From an uncultured Alphaproteobacteria bacterium (GTDB lineage Bacteria; Pseudomonadota; Alphaproteobacteria; Rs-D84): a DNA stretch of 64,000 nt. The notes beneath the pieces were generated by a model. The model did not search any database. It saw only the letters and a list, made by a program, of their open reading frames with translations, and was not told the origin of the DNA. Location of the stretch: the NCBI GenBank assembly GCA_944392775.1, contig CALXXV010000006.1:215270-279269 (forward strand), read 5' to 3'. The position numbers and the translations under genes were made by a program. Position 1 is the stretch's first letter. Every line of letters starts with the position of its first letter. This document shows positions 8,994 to 16,654 of this stretch, piece after piece.

Positions 8994-9344
8994 ATGAGAA
9001 ATACAATAAAAAGACATACAGACTTTTTGTGTACAGATAATGAGCTTTGTGCCCGTTCTGTTTATTTTATCGTTCGTGCAAAGACAGCAAAAGTGGCAGA
9101 TGATCCTAAATATGGTTTAACTGTTACTAAAAAAACTTTTAAACATGCTGTTGATCGCAATCGGGCAAAGCGGTTATTACGTGATTGGCTAAGGTTTAAT
9201 GAAAAATATTTAAAAAGTGATTATGACTATATTTTTATTGCACGTCAGCCCATACTAGATGCAACGCGTGACGCTGGACGTGAGGCTATGAGAAAAGCCT
9301 TGAATTATATAAAAAAGCAAAAACTTGAAAAATCAGCAAAATAA
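8994..9344 (+). CDS. rnpA: Ribonuclease P protein component RnpA
   Basis: Protein cofactor that helps the RNase P RNA bind precursor tRNAs. The 116-aa basic protein shows the RNR signature in the segment FKHAVDRNRAKRLLRDW (near residues 43-60), and KYGLTVTKK before it. rpmH, the usual upstream neighbour encoding L34, is absent; mreB is divergent instead. The ATG is preceded by AAGGGGC, too close for ordinary Shine-Dalgarno pairing, and a possible -10 (TATTAT, 8981-8986) would start transcription almost at the ATG, so the mRNA may have little or no leader. yidD follows, as in many bacteria. Confidence 0.93.
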   Translation: MRNTIKRHTDFLCTDNELCARSVYFIVRAKTAKVADDPKYGLTVTKKTFKHAVDRNRAKRLLRDWLRFNEKYLKSDYDYIFIARQPILDATRDAGREAMRKALNYIKKQKLEKSAK

Positions 9345-9360
9345 TATTTTTACTTTATTT

Positions 9361-9576
9361 ATGCGTCGCACAGCAATATTCCTTGTGCGCGCATATCAGG
9401 TGTGTATATCGCCTATAACAGGGGGGCGGGCTGCGTGCAGGTTTATACCGACTTGCAGTGAATATACAAAGCAAGCAATTCAAAAGTACGGTGTTCTTCG
9501 TGGTGGATATATGGGAATACGAAGAATATTGCGCTGTAGACCGGGTGGTGGCTTTGGTTATGACCCTGTCCCTTGA
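9361..9576 (+). CDS. yidD: Membrane protein insertion efficiency factor YidD
   Basis: Small inner-membrane-associated protein thought to assist YidC-dependent insertion. The family core is plain: VRAYQVCISP, then CRFIPTCSEYTKQAI, then GIRRILRCRPGG and the C-terminal DPVP. The ATG at 9361 (71 aa) begins 16 nt after the rnpA stop. A TTG at 9325, overlapping rnpA by 20 bp, would add 12 residues; neither start has a good ribosome binding site, so the start is uncertain. The yidD stop overlaps the TTGACA box of the accB promoter. yidC is not in this window. Confidence 0.9.
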   Translation: MRRTAIFLVRAYQVCISPITGGRAACRFIPTCSEYTKQAIQKYGVLRGGYMGIRRILRCRPGGGFGYDPVP

Positions 9577-9600
9577 CAAGTATCTGGATTGTGGTAAAAT
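9573..9600 (+). promoter_or_regulatory. accBC promoter
   Basis: Consensus -35 TTGACA (9573-9578), a 16-bp spacer and TAAAAT (9595-9600). The -35 box overlaps the last codon of yidD. The accB ATG follows about 40 nt after the predicted start, with an AAAAGGA ribosome binding site. Confidence 0.8.
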
Positions 9601-9647
9601 TCCAAACGCTAATACGAAAAAAATAAATATATAAAAGGATTAAAAAA

Positions 9648-10094
9648 ATGTCTTTTCGTGCAACCGTAGAATCCATGTCAAAAATTATGGATGAAATGGG
9701 TATTACAGAATTAGAACTAGAACGTCAGTTCTTGTTCGGTGTTTACCGTAAACATATTCACCTTTCTAAACAGCAGGCTGCGGCTGTTGCTATGCCGAAC
9801 TTCCCTGTCGCAACAGAAGCAAAGAACACAAACAGTGAACCTTCTGAAAATGCGGTTAATGGTTATGCATTAAAGTCACCTATGGTAGGCGTTGCATATC
9901 TTGCACCAGAGCCGGGCGCAAAACCATTCACAACAGTCGGTGCACAAATAAAAGCGGGTGATACAGTTGCTTTGATAGAGGCGATGAAAACATTTAATCC
10001 TATCAAATCCGACAAAGATGGCGTTGTAAAAGAAATCTTGGTTTCTGATGGTCAGGCTGTTGAATTTGATCAACCAATAATTATTATCGAATAG
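9648..10094 (+). CDS. accB: Biotin carboxyl carrier protein of acetyl-CoA carboxylase
   Basis: Carries the carboxylated biotin between the carboxylase and carboxyltransferase subunits, making malonyl-CoA for fatty acid synthesis. The 148-aa protein has an N-terminal helical region, a flexible Ala/Glu/Asn-rich linker (near residues 50-75) and a C-terminal biotinyl domain. The EAMKTF motif marks the biotinylated lysine near residue 115; MKTF/MKLM variants are common. It is followed by accC 10 bp downstream, the usual accBC pair, and complements fabD, fabG and fabZ in the same window. Confidence 0.96.
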   Translation: MSFRATVESMSKIMDEMGITELELERQFLFGVYRKHIHLSKQQAAAVAMPNFPVATEAKNTNSEPSENAVNGYALKSPMVGVAYLAPEPGAKPFTTVGAQIKAGDTVALIEAMKTFNPIKSDKDGVVKEILVSDGQAVEFDQPIIIIE

Positions 10095-10104
10095 TATAAA
10101 TAAA

Positions 10105-11532
10105 ATGTCTCAGATAAAAAAAGTTTTAATTGCTAATCGCGGTGAAATTGCTTTACGTATTATTCGTGCATGCCGTGATATGGGAATTCGTACGGTTGCA
10201 GTTTATTCAACTGTTGATAAAAATGCGATGCATGTACAGTTGGCAGATGAATCTGTATGTATCGGTCCTGGTCCATCAAAAGATTCTTATCTTAATGAGT
10301 CTGCTATTTTAACAGCAGCGTTGTTAACGAACGCTGATGCAATTCACCCAGGGTATGGGTTCTTATCAGAACGTGCGGACTTCGCACAGAAAGTTGAACA
10401 GCATGGTTTAATTTGGATTGGGCCATCTGCAGCGATGATTGAGAAAATGGGTGACAAGGTTAACGCAAAAAGAACTGCTATTGAATGTGGCTTACCTGTT
10501 GTACCGGGGTCTGACGGGGCAGTTTCTTCTTTGGAAGATGCGCTTTCTTGGGCTGAAAAAATTGGATATCCTGTTATGTTAAAGGCTGCTGCTGGTGGTG
10601 GTGGTCGTGGTATAAGACCTGTTATGTCTGCCGAAGAAATGCCAGCGGCTTATCAGATTACAAAGCAAGAAGCGAAATCAGGCTTTGGTGATGACACATT
10701 ATATATGGAAAAGTTATTGTTGCACCCAAGACACATTGAATTTCAGGTCTTAGGTGACCAGCATGGTAATGTAGTTATCTTTGGTGAACGCGATTGTTCT
10801 TTGCAACGTAAAAATCAGAAAGTTATGGAAGAATGCCCTGCTGCTATTTTAACGCAGAAACAACGTGACGATATGATTGAAATTTGCAAAACGGCGGCAA
10901 AGAAAATGGGGTATACAAATGCGGGTACTTTCGAATTTATGTTCGAAAATGGTAAGTTCTATTTCTTGGAAATGAATACACGTTTGCAAGTAGAACATCC
11001 TGTGACAGAAATGGTATATGGTGTTGACCTTGTGCGTGAACAGATACGTGTAGCAGCAGGTGAAAAACTGGGGTATACGCAATCTAATGTTGTCCCGCAT
11101 GGGCATGCAATAGAATTTCGTATAAATGCCGAAGACCCAGAAACGTTTATCCCAAATCCTGGAAATATAACACTGTATGCACCATCTGGTGGTATGGGGG
11201 TTCGCGTTGATAGTGCGGTATACACAGGTTATACTATTCCACCGACTTATGATTCTATGATTGCAAAATTAATCGTTCATGCACCAAATAGACCTGCGTG
11301 TATAATGCGGGCTATGCGTGCGCTGGACGAATTTGTAATTGAAGGTGTAAAAACTACAATTCCTTTGCAGCAGAAGCTATTAAAGAACAAAGATGTAAAG
11401 ACATTGAACTTTGATAATCACTGGTTAGAAAGCTATCTGCGCAATGAAAAAGAACAAGAAACCGAAAATACAGAAGAGCAAGAAGAACCACAAAAACCAG
11501 AAAAGAAGAAAACTGTAAAAAGAAAGAAATAA
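10105..11532 (+). CDS. accC: Biotin carboxylase subunit of acetyl-CoA carboxylase
   Basis: ATP-dependent carboxylation of biotin on AccB. The ATP-grasp enzyme starts with KKVLIANRGEIALR, has the glycine-rich AAAGGGGRGI loop near residue 161, then EFQVLGDQHGN, CSLQRKNQK, and the catalytic EMNTRLQVEHPVTE segment near residue 290. The core ends around residue 445. The last 30 residues form a charged Glu/Lys tail (NTEEQEEPQKPEKKK) that ordinary AccC lacks. At 475 aa it is otherwise standard. The tail is low-complexity and of unknown role. A bidirectional terminator follows. Confidence 0.96.
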   Translation: MSQIKKVLIANRGEIALRIIRACRDMGIRTVAVYSTVDKNAMHVQLADESVCIGPGPSKDSYLNESAILTAALLTNADAIHPGYGFLSERADFAQKVEQHGLIWIGPSAAMIEKMGDKVNAKRTAIECGLPVVPGSDGAVSSLEDALSWAEKIGYPVMLKAAAGGGGRGIRPVMSAEEMPAAYQITKQEAKSGFGDDTLYMEKLLLHPRHIEFQVLGDQHGNVVIFGERDCSLQRKNQKVMEECPAAILTQKQRDDMIEICKTAAKKMGYTNAGTFEFMFENGKFYFLEMNTRLQVEHPVTEMVYGVDLVREQIRVAAGEKLGYTQSNVVPHGHAIEFRINAEDPETFIPNPGNITLYAPSGGMGVRVDSAVYTGYTIPPTYDSMIAKLIVHAPNRPACIMRAMRALDEFVIEGVKTTIPLQQKLLKNKDVKTLNFDNHWLESYLRNEKEQETENTEEQEEPQKPEKKKTVKRKK

Positions 11533-11557
11533 AAAGCCGGCGTTTGCCGGTTTTTTT
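11531..11557. terminator. Bidirectional terminator between accC and sspB
   Basis: AAAAAGCCGGCG-TTT-GCCGGTTTTTTT between convergent genes; close in sequence to the hairpins at 7795 and 17875. Confidence 0.85.
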
Positions 11558-12020
11558 ATTTGTTTTTATTTTTCCTAAATTCGTCTAAAGAAACAATACG
11601 TCCTGTATCTGGTATGGTTCCCGGTTTTTCTTCTAATGGTAACTCCATATCGTTGTCAGCAGAGGCAACGCCTTTTGGATGAAAAGACAACATAAAATCT
11701 ACCGATGGATCTTTAAATTCAACCAGTGCAGAAAAAGGAACCCTTATAAAAAATGGTCTGCCATCAAAAGTTAGTTGAACGCCAAATTCTTTGTCTGAAA
11801 CATGCAAATTATTATAAGAATATTGCAAAACTATAGTCATTAAATCTGGGTATCTTATTCTTAAGAAATCCGGTAAAACCACCCCTGGTGCCCTTGTTTT
11901 AAATGTTATGAAAAAGTGTGTCCCGTCACCAAGTCCATTAAATTGTGCATGGATTAAAGCCTCTTTTACAACGGACTTTAAAGCATTATCTAGTAAATTC
12001 TGATAATCAATTTTACTCAT
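11556..12020 (-). CDS. sspB: SspB-like ClpXP adaptor (alphaproteobacterial type)
   Basis: Adaptor that tethers ssrA-tagged and selected native proteins to the ClpXP protease. The 154-aa protein follows the alphaproteobacterial SspB pattern: DALKSVVKEAL, HFFITFKTRAPGV, RYPDLMTIVLQY, then FSALVEFKDPSVDFML. The C-terminus (TGRIVSLDEFRKNKNK) would be the ClpX-docking tail. The ATG at 12020 has GGAGA at proper spacing and overlaps the recF stop by 8 bp; a longer in-frame start inside recF is less likely. Co-transcribed with tRNA-Cys and recF. The call rests on remembered family motifs. Confidence 0.88.
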   Translation of the reverse strand: MSKIDYQNLLDNALKSVVKEALIHAQFNGLGDGTHFFITFKTRAPGVVLPDFLRIRYPDLMTIVLQYSYNNLHVSDKEFGVQLTFDGRPFFIRVPFSALVEFKDPSVDFMLSFHPKGVASADNDMELPLEEKPGTIPDTGRIVSLDEFRKNKNK

Positions 12021-13104
12021 CTTTGTTCTCCGCAACAAGTATATTATTTATAATTCCATTGTTGCAAGCAACAAATATTGCATCAGGCACGTCTGCAAAA
12101 ACTGTTGCATCCAAACCGGTTGCCCAAACTTGTGCATCTGCGTTCTTAAGTTCTAAAAATAATTTTTTCCTTGCATTTGAATCTAAATGTGCAGCTGCTT
12201 CGTCTAATAATATAAGAGGTCTGCAAGATGTTTTTGTGTGAATAAGTTTTGCATGGGCTAAAATTAAATCCAATAAGGCCGTTTTTTGTTGGCCTGTACT
12301 GGTTAAGTTTGCCGGCAAATTTAATTTTTTATTAAACACCCCAAAATCTGATTTGTGCGGTCCATCTAAAATCATCTTGTCACCAATAAGTTCGCGGTTG
12401 TTATATAAATAGTCTAAATATTTTCTTTCAGATTCTGCTGCAGAATCTCCATTTATTAACATTTTTTCAATTAGGCCCGTAACAGTTATCGCGTAATCTT
12501 TTAAAAAGAAATTTAATTCACCTGCATATTGTATCCTTGCGACAGTAATTGCGACAGCTGTTCCAGCTATTTGCGTATCAAGTGCGTCTATCCAATTTTT
12601 GTCACGACCATTTTTTAATGCAAAAGCTCTTTCAGTCATAAGTTTAGAAAGTTTTGCAACACGCCCTGCATGAGTTACGTCAAAACTTGTTACAAGTCTG
12701 TCAAAAAATGCGCGTCTATCTGATGATGCGTCTACAAAAAGTCTGTCTTCTTTAGGAGTTAACCACACTATATGGATTTCTTTTGATAAATCAGAAAGTG
12801 TTGCATTCTCGCCATTTATTTTGGCATGCCTATTTGTATTGCAAGGTAAAAAATATACGGATAATTCGGTTTCATTAGTCAATGTTGCAAATATAGAAAA
12901 ACTACCGTCACCATTAAAACGAGCAATTTCATTCATTGCTGCGCCGCGAAGCCCTCGATCTCCGCCAAGCATAGATATCGCTTCTAATATTGCTGTTTTT
13001 CCCGCGCCATTTGGTCCTGTTATAATAATGTTATGATACCCACGCGTAATGATTCTGCATGTACTATGATTTCTAAAATTTGATAGGGTTATACTTTCAA
13101 TCAT
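12013..13104 (-). CDS. recF: DNA repair and recombination protein RecF
   Basis: SMC-like ATPase that acts with RecO and RecR to load RecA at gapped DNA. The N-terminus has ITLSNFRNH and the Walker A GPNGAGKTAILEAI near residue 34. The signature region TSTGQQKTALLDLILA and Walker B PLILLDEAAAHLD lie near the C-terminus. At 363 aa the size is normal. The frame stays open upstream through the tRNA-Cys gene, but the ATG at 13104 is the only sensible start. It lies just 9 nt after the tRNA's encoded CCA and has no Shine-Dalgarno sequence. It is not next to dnaA/dnaN as in many genomes. Confidence 0.93.
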   Translation of the reverse strand: MIESITLSNFRNHSTCRIITRGYHNIIITGPNGAGKTAILEAISMLGGDRGLRGAAMNEIARFNGDGSFSIFATLTNETELSVYFLPCNTNRHAKINGENATLSDLSKEIHIVWLTPKEDRLFVDASSDRRAFFDRLVTSFDVTHAGRVAKLSKLMTERAFALKNGRDKNWIDALDTQIAGTAVAITVARIQYAGELNFFLKDYAITVTGLIEKMLINGDSAAESERKYLDYLYNNRELIGDKMILDGPHKSDFGVFNKKLNLPANLTSTGQQKTALLDLILAHAKLIHTKTSCRPLILLDEAAAHLDSNARKKLFLELKNADAQVWATGLDATVFADVPDAIFVACNNGIINNILVAENKDE

Positions 13105-13113
13105 TACGAAAAT

Positions 13114-13187
13114 TGGAGGCCTGGGTCGGAATCGAACCGGCATAGAAGGATTTGCAGTCCTCTGCATAACCACTCTGCCACCAGGCC
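13114..13187 (-). tRNA. tRNA-Cys (anticodon GCA)
   Basis: Minus-strand cloverleaf: acceptor GGCCTGG/CCAGGCC, anticodon loop CTGCAAA giving GCA, T arm CGGTTCGATTCCG, encoded CCA and U discriminator as expected for tRNA-Cys. It directly precedes recF. Confidence 0.95.
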
Positions 13188-13202
13188 ATTTAAACGTGTG
13201 CA

Positions 13203-13208
13203 ATTATA
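13203..13208 (-). promoter_or_regulatory. Probable -10 box of the tRNA-Cys-recF-sspB transcript
   Basis: A consensus TATAAT read on the minus strand 15 bp upstream of the tRNA 5' end. A TTACAA 15 bp further upstream may be the -35 box. Confidence 0.55.
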
Positions 13209-13254
13209 CTACGCAAAAAAAAATTGTAATTCAACAGAAAAATTATACTATATA

Positions 13255-13263
13255 TGATATAAT
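13255..13263 (+). promoter_or_regulatory. Extended -10 promoter of the tolC-macA operon
   Basis: TGATATAAT, an extended -10 element with no clear -35 box. The same element and a nearly identical downstream leader (AAAAGAGAGAATGT) precede the ATPase gene at 15899. Confidence 0.6.
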
Positions 13264-13287
13264 TTGATAAAAAGAGAGAATGTTATA

Positions 13288-14613
13288 ATGAGAAAATTGA
13301 TGATTCTTGCTTGTTTGCTGCCGTGTCAGGTATGGGCGGCTCAAGATTGTATGTCCATAAATACTGTTCCAGAAGGTAAGTTGACCCTGCAAGAAGTTAT
13401 AGAACTTGGGCTTTGTAGAAATCCGGAAACGGCGTCGGCTTATTTGTCGTTGGAGTCCGCTAGATTTAGTAAAAATGCCGGTTATGCGCAATATTTACCA
13501 AGTGTAAGCGCATCAGGTTCGGCAAGTTTGCCTTATAGAAATAAAGAATGGTCAGATTGGTCCTATGGGGCTTCTCTTTCTGCATCATATTTAATATTTG
13601 ATTTTGGTAAAAGGTTTTCTGATGTAAGTCAGCTAATTTTAACTTGGCGTGCCACGGGCTTTGATTATAGTGAGTCTGTTCAGAACTATGTTTATAGCAT
13701 TATTGGCGCATATTATGCATTATTAAATGCGGATGCAGATGTTTTTACAGCTGAATCTTTGCGGGTTGTCGCACAAACAGCAAAGGATACAGCGGATAAA
13801 AAATATAAAGCCGGGGTAGTTGCAAAAGCAGATGTGTTAAAGGCTGATACAACGCTTGCAAGTCGTGTGCTGGACTTAGAACGTGCCAAAAATAATCGTG
13901 AGATTGCAAAAGGTACGTTGTTGTCAAAATTATCTTTCCCTGCTGATCAGAATATAGAAATTGCAGATATGCCCGCAGAATTTGGTAATGAATCAGAAAA
14001 TAAGAATATTGATGAACTTATTGCGCTGGCTGAAGAAAAACGCCCTGATCTGCTTCGTGCGTCTGCTAATAAAGATGCGGCATGGCATCGCAGAAATAGT
14101 GCATTTTTAAGTAATTTACCAAGTATTTCTGCGTCGGGTAGCTTGTCTTGGAATAATACGCCAAGTGAAGTTTATAATTCTGGGCAAGACAATATTAGCG
14201 GAAGTATCGGTATTCGCGCATCTATGCCAATATTTGCAGGATTTGCTAACATGTATAATGTGCGTTCTGCACAGGCAAATTATGAACGTGCAAAAGAGCA
14301 AGAACGTGCAACAAAAGATGCAGCTGTATTAGATGTTTTTACTGCATACCAGAACTATAAAACAGCACAGACTGTTCTTAAACAAACTGAAACATTATTA
14401 GCTTCGGCAAAAGAAACTGAAAATGTAACGGCTGGTATGTATAAGGTAGGTAAGGCAACTATGTTGGATTGGCAAACTGCATTAGCGGATTTAGCGGATG
14501 CACATAAACAAAATAACGCAGCAAAATATGATTTGTTTACAAAGCGTGCGGCGCTGGCACTGGCCATCGGTGATATAAAAGAAGGATTGATAGAGGGGGA
14601 AGAAAATGAATAA
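13288..14613 (+). CDS. TolC-family outer membrane efflux protein
   Basis: Outer-membrane channel of a tripartite efflux or type I secretion system. The ATG at 13288 has GAGAG upstream and begins a signal peptide (RKLMILACLLPCQVWA, cut near residue 17). The rest is long amphipathic helices with two related halves, as in TolC/OEP proteins, e.g. GVVAKADVLKADTTLASRVL and the equivalent KVGKATMLDWQTALADLADA. At 441 aa it is of normal size. It overlaps macA-like by 8 bp and so is in one operon with the adaptor, with the ATPase and permease just downstream. The substrate is unknown. Confidence 0.88.
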   Translation: MRKLMILACLLPCQVWAAQDCMSINTVPEGKLTLQEVIELGLCRNPETASAYLSLESARFSKNAGYAQYLPSVSASGSASLPYRNKEWSDWSYGASLSASYLIFDFGKRFSDVSQLILTWRATGFDYSESVQNYVYSIIGAYYALLNADADVFTAESLRVVAQTAKDTADKKYKAGVVAKADVLKADTTLASRVLDLERAKNNREIAKGTLLSKLSFPADQNIEIADMPAEFGNESENKNIDELIALAEEKRPDLLRASANKDAAWHRRNSAFLSNLPSISASGSLSWNNTPSEVYNSGQDNISGSIGIRASMPIFAGFANMYNVRSAQANYERAKEQERATKDAAVLDVFTAYQNYKTAQTVLKQTETLLASAKETENVTAGMYKVGKATMLDWQTALADLADAHKQNNAAKYDLFTKRAALALAIGDIKEGLIEGEENE

Positions 14614-15790
14614 AGACGTACAGGGAAAAAAGGGTTTATGGTCATGGATAAAGCGCCGTAAATGGTGGTTAATATTGTTTGTCATAGTTGGGGCTATATT
14701 TGTTTATTTTATAAATTCTGGCAGTAATTCTCAAGCTACTGGACTTGCTACAGCAACTATTTCTCGCGGGGATTTACGACAGGTAGTAACAGCAACAGGT
14801 GAAATTCAGCCTTTAAATACTATTAATGTTGGATCTCAGGTTAGTGGTACGATCGAAGAAATATTTGTTGACTACAATTCTAAAGTAAAGAAAGGAGATG
14901 TTTTATTAACAATAGAACCTTCTGTTCTACAGGCGTCTGTTGATGAAGCAAAGGCTTCTTTGGTTAGCTCTGAATCTCAGCGTGATTATGCAAAAAGTGA
15001 ATATGAACGTAATAAAATTTTATATGAAGACGGTTTTATTGCACGTGCAGAATTGGAACAATCTCAGACTACTTATGAACAAGCGGAACAAAATGTTAAT
15101 AAAATGAAATCGCAGTATGATCGTGCAGTGACTAATTTAGGTTACGCGACGATAACATCACCGGTTGACGGAACTGTTATTTCACGTCAGGTTGATGTAG
15201 GTCAGACTGTTGCCGCGTCTTTCCAAACACCTGATTTATTTGCAATTGCTGAAGATTTATCAAAAATGCAAATTGAAACAGCTGTTTCAGAAGCAGATAT
15301 TGGTATGATAGAAGAAGGACAGACTGTAACATTTACTGTTGATGCATATCCTACACAAACTTTCGAGGGTAATGTACGTCAAGTCCGTTTGTCACCAACA
15401 ATTACATCAAATGTTGTTGTTTATACTGTTGTTATAGACGTAGATAATAGTGATTTGCGTTTAAAACCCGGTATGACAGCTTTTGTTACAATATTAATAT
15501 CAGAAAAGGACGATGTTTGGAAAGTTCAAAACTCTTCATTATTGTTGCGTAGTTTTGATGGAATTGTTGAAAATGCCGGTGATGCTACAACAAAAACGCA
15601 TTTGGCAATCCAAAGAAATATAGACGGTAAACAAACGGTGGTTCTGGTTCCTTATGAAAAAGGTCTGGTTACTGCAACTGAAACAGAAATTATCTCTGAT
15701 GATATACAAGAAGGTGATAGAATTATTATCGGTAGATATGGTCAAACATCTTCGTCGTCTTCTATGCGGATGGGTGGACCAAGAATGTAA
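14606..15790 (+). CDS. Periplasmic adaptor (membrane fusion protein), MacA-like
   Basis: HlyD/MacA-type adaptor that bridges the inner-membrane ABC transporter and the TolC-like channel. After a basic N-terminus (KRRKWW) a single membrane helix spans about residues 17-37. Then comes the barrel-sandwich half GEIQPLNTINVGSQVSGTI, a helical hairpin (residues 95-160), the second half ATITSPVDGTVISRQVDVG, and a beta-barrel ending in LRLKPGMTAFVTI. The C-terminus is Ser/Met-rich. 394 aa. The ATG is preceded by GGGGGAAG. A terminator follows, so the ATPase/permease genes are transcribed from a separate but similar promoter. Confidence 0.88.
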   Translation: MNKDVQGKKGLWSWIKRRKWWLILFVIVGAIFVYFINSGSNSQATGLATATISRGDLRQVVTATGEIQPLNTINVGSQVSGTIEEIFVDYNSKVKKGDVLLTIEPSVLQASVDEAKASLVSSESQRDYAKSEYERNKILYEDGFIARAELEQSQTTYEQAEQNVNKMKSQYDRAVTNLGYATITSPVDGTVISRQVDVGQTVAASFQTPDLFAIAEDLSKMQIETAVSEADIGMIEEGQTVTFTVDAYPTQTFEGNVRQVRLSPTITSNVVVYTVVIDVDNSDLRLKPGMTAFVTILISEKDDVWKVQNSSLLLRSFDGIVENAGDATTKTHLAIQRNIDGKQTVVLVPYEKGLVTATETEIISDDIQEGDRIIIGRYGQTSSSSSMRMGGPRM

Positions 15791-15801
15791 ATAAAAAAAT
15801 C

Positions 15802-15835
15802 AAAAAAAGACCAGTGTGATACCGGTCTTTTTTTA
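15802..15835 (+). terminator. Intrinsic terminator after the macA-like gene
   Basis: AAAAAAAGACC - 11-nt loop - GGTCTTTTTTT on the plus strand. Confidence 0.8.
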
Positions 15836-15865
15836 CATTATTTTTATAAAATTTTTAATATCAGA

Positions 15866-15874
15866 TGATATAAT
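15866..15874 (+). promoter_or_regulatory. Extended -10 promoter of the macB-type ATPase gene
   Basis: TGATATAAT with a leader very like that of the tolC-like gene; no clear -35 box. Confidence 0.6.
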
Positions 15875-15898
15875 TCTGTCATAAAAGAGAGAATGTGT

Positions 15899-16633
15899 AT
15901 GAAAAAGCAAAAAGAACAAATTAATATAATTTCTATGGATAAAATATGTAAAAGTTTTCCTGTCGAAATGGGCGGAGAACAACAGGTTTTATTTGATATA
16001 ACATTTGATATAAATCAGGGAGAATTCGTATCTATAATGGGACCTTCGGGAAGTGGTAAATCTACGTGCATGAATATTATCGGTGCTTTAGATACCCCAA
16101 CTAGTGGAACATATAAGTTATATGGAAAAGATGTTACGCATCTTTCCACAGATGAACTAGCTGTGGTTAGAAATGAATATATAGGTTTTGTTTTTCAGCA
16201 ATTTAATTTATTATCAAAGCGAAGCGTATTAGATAATGTGATGTTGCCTTTAATGTATAGAGGACTCCCAATGGATGAGCGTATTCGTAGAGCTCGCGAA
16301 ATGCTAAAAAGGGTTGGTTTAGAAAAATTTGAATCTTATTTGCCGACACAATTATCTGGTGGTATGAAACAACGTGTTGCAATAGCAAGGGCACTTGCAG
16401 GGAATCCTAAACTAATCTTGGCTGATGAACCTACTGGTGCATTAGATAGTAAAATGGGAAATGATATTTTAAGTTTTTTTAAACAGTTAAACGAAGAAAT
16501 GGGAATTACAATTGTTATGATTACTCATGAATTTGAGATTGCACAATATTCAAATCGTTTAATTCATATTTATGATGGGCGAATAACTTATGATGGGAAG
16601 GTCCCTAAAGATGAAAAAGCTTTACAGAAATAA
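15899..16633 (+). CDS. ABC transporter ATPase, MacB/LolD family
   Basis: Nucleotide-binding subunit of a mechanotransmission-type ABC exporter. Walker A is GPSGSGKST (near residue 50), the Q loop is FVFQQFNLL, the ABC signature LSGGMKQRVAIARAL, Walker B LILADEPTGALD, and the switch His is in MITHE. 244 aa. The ATG at 15899 is preferred over 15893 because it leaves 7 nt after GAGAG. In E. coli MacB the ATPase and permease are fused; here they are separate genes 21 bp apart. With the upstream TolC-like and MacA-like genes this makes a complete efflux pump, for a drug, peptide or lipid not defined by sequence. Confidence 0.93.
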   Translation: MKKQKEQINIISMDKICKSFPVEMGGEQQVLFDITFDINQGEFVSIMGPSGSGKSTCMNIIGALDTPTSGTYKLYGKDVTHLSTDELAVVRNEYIGFVFQQFNLLSKRSVLDNVMLPLMYRGLPMDERIRRAREMLKRVGLEKFESYLPTQLSGGMKQRVAIARALAGNPKLILADEPTGALDSKMGNDILSFFKQLNEEMGITIVMITHEFEIAQYSNRLIHIYDGRITYDGKVPKDEKALQK

Positions 16634-16654
16634 TAATAAGAGAGAATAAAAAAG

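Noticed and set aside
13105-13203. In-frame extension of recF upstream through tRNA-Cys, adding 33 residues
   Set aside because: The extension is encoded by the tRNA gene and does not resemble RecF; the RecF N-terminus fits the ATG at 13104.
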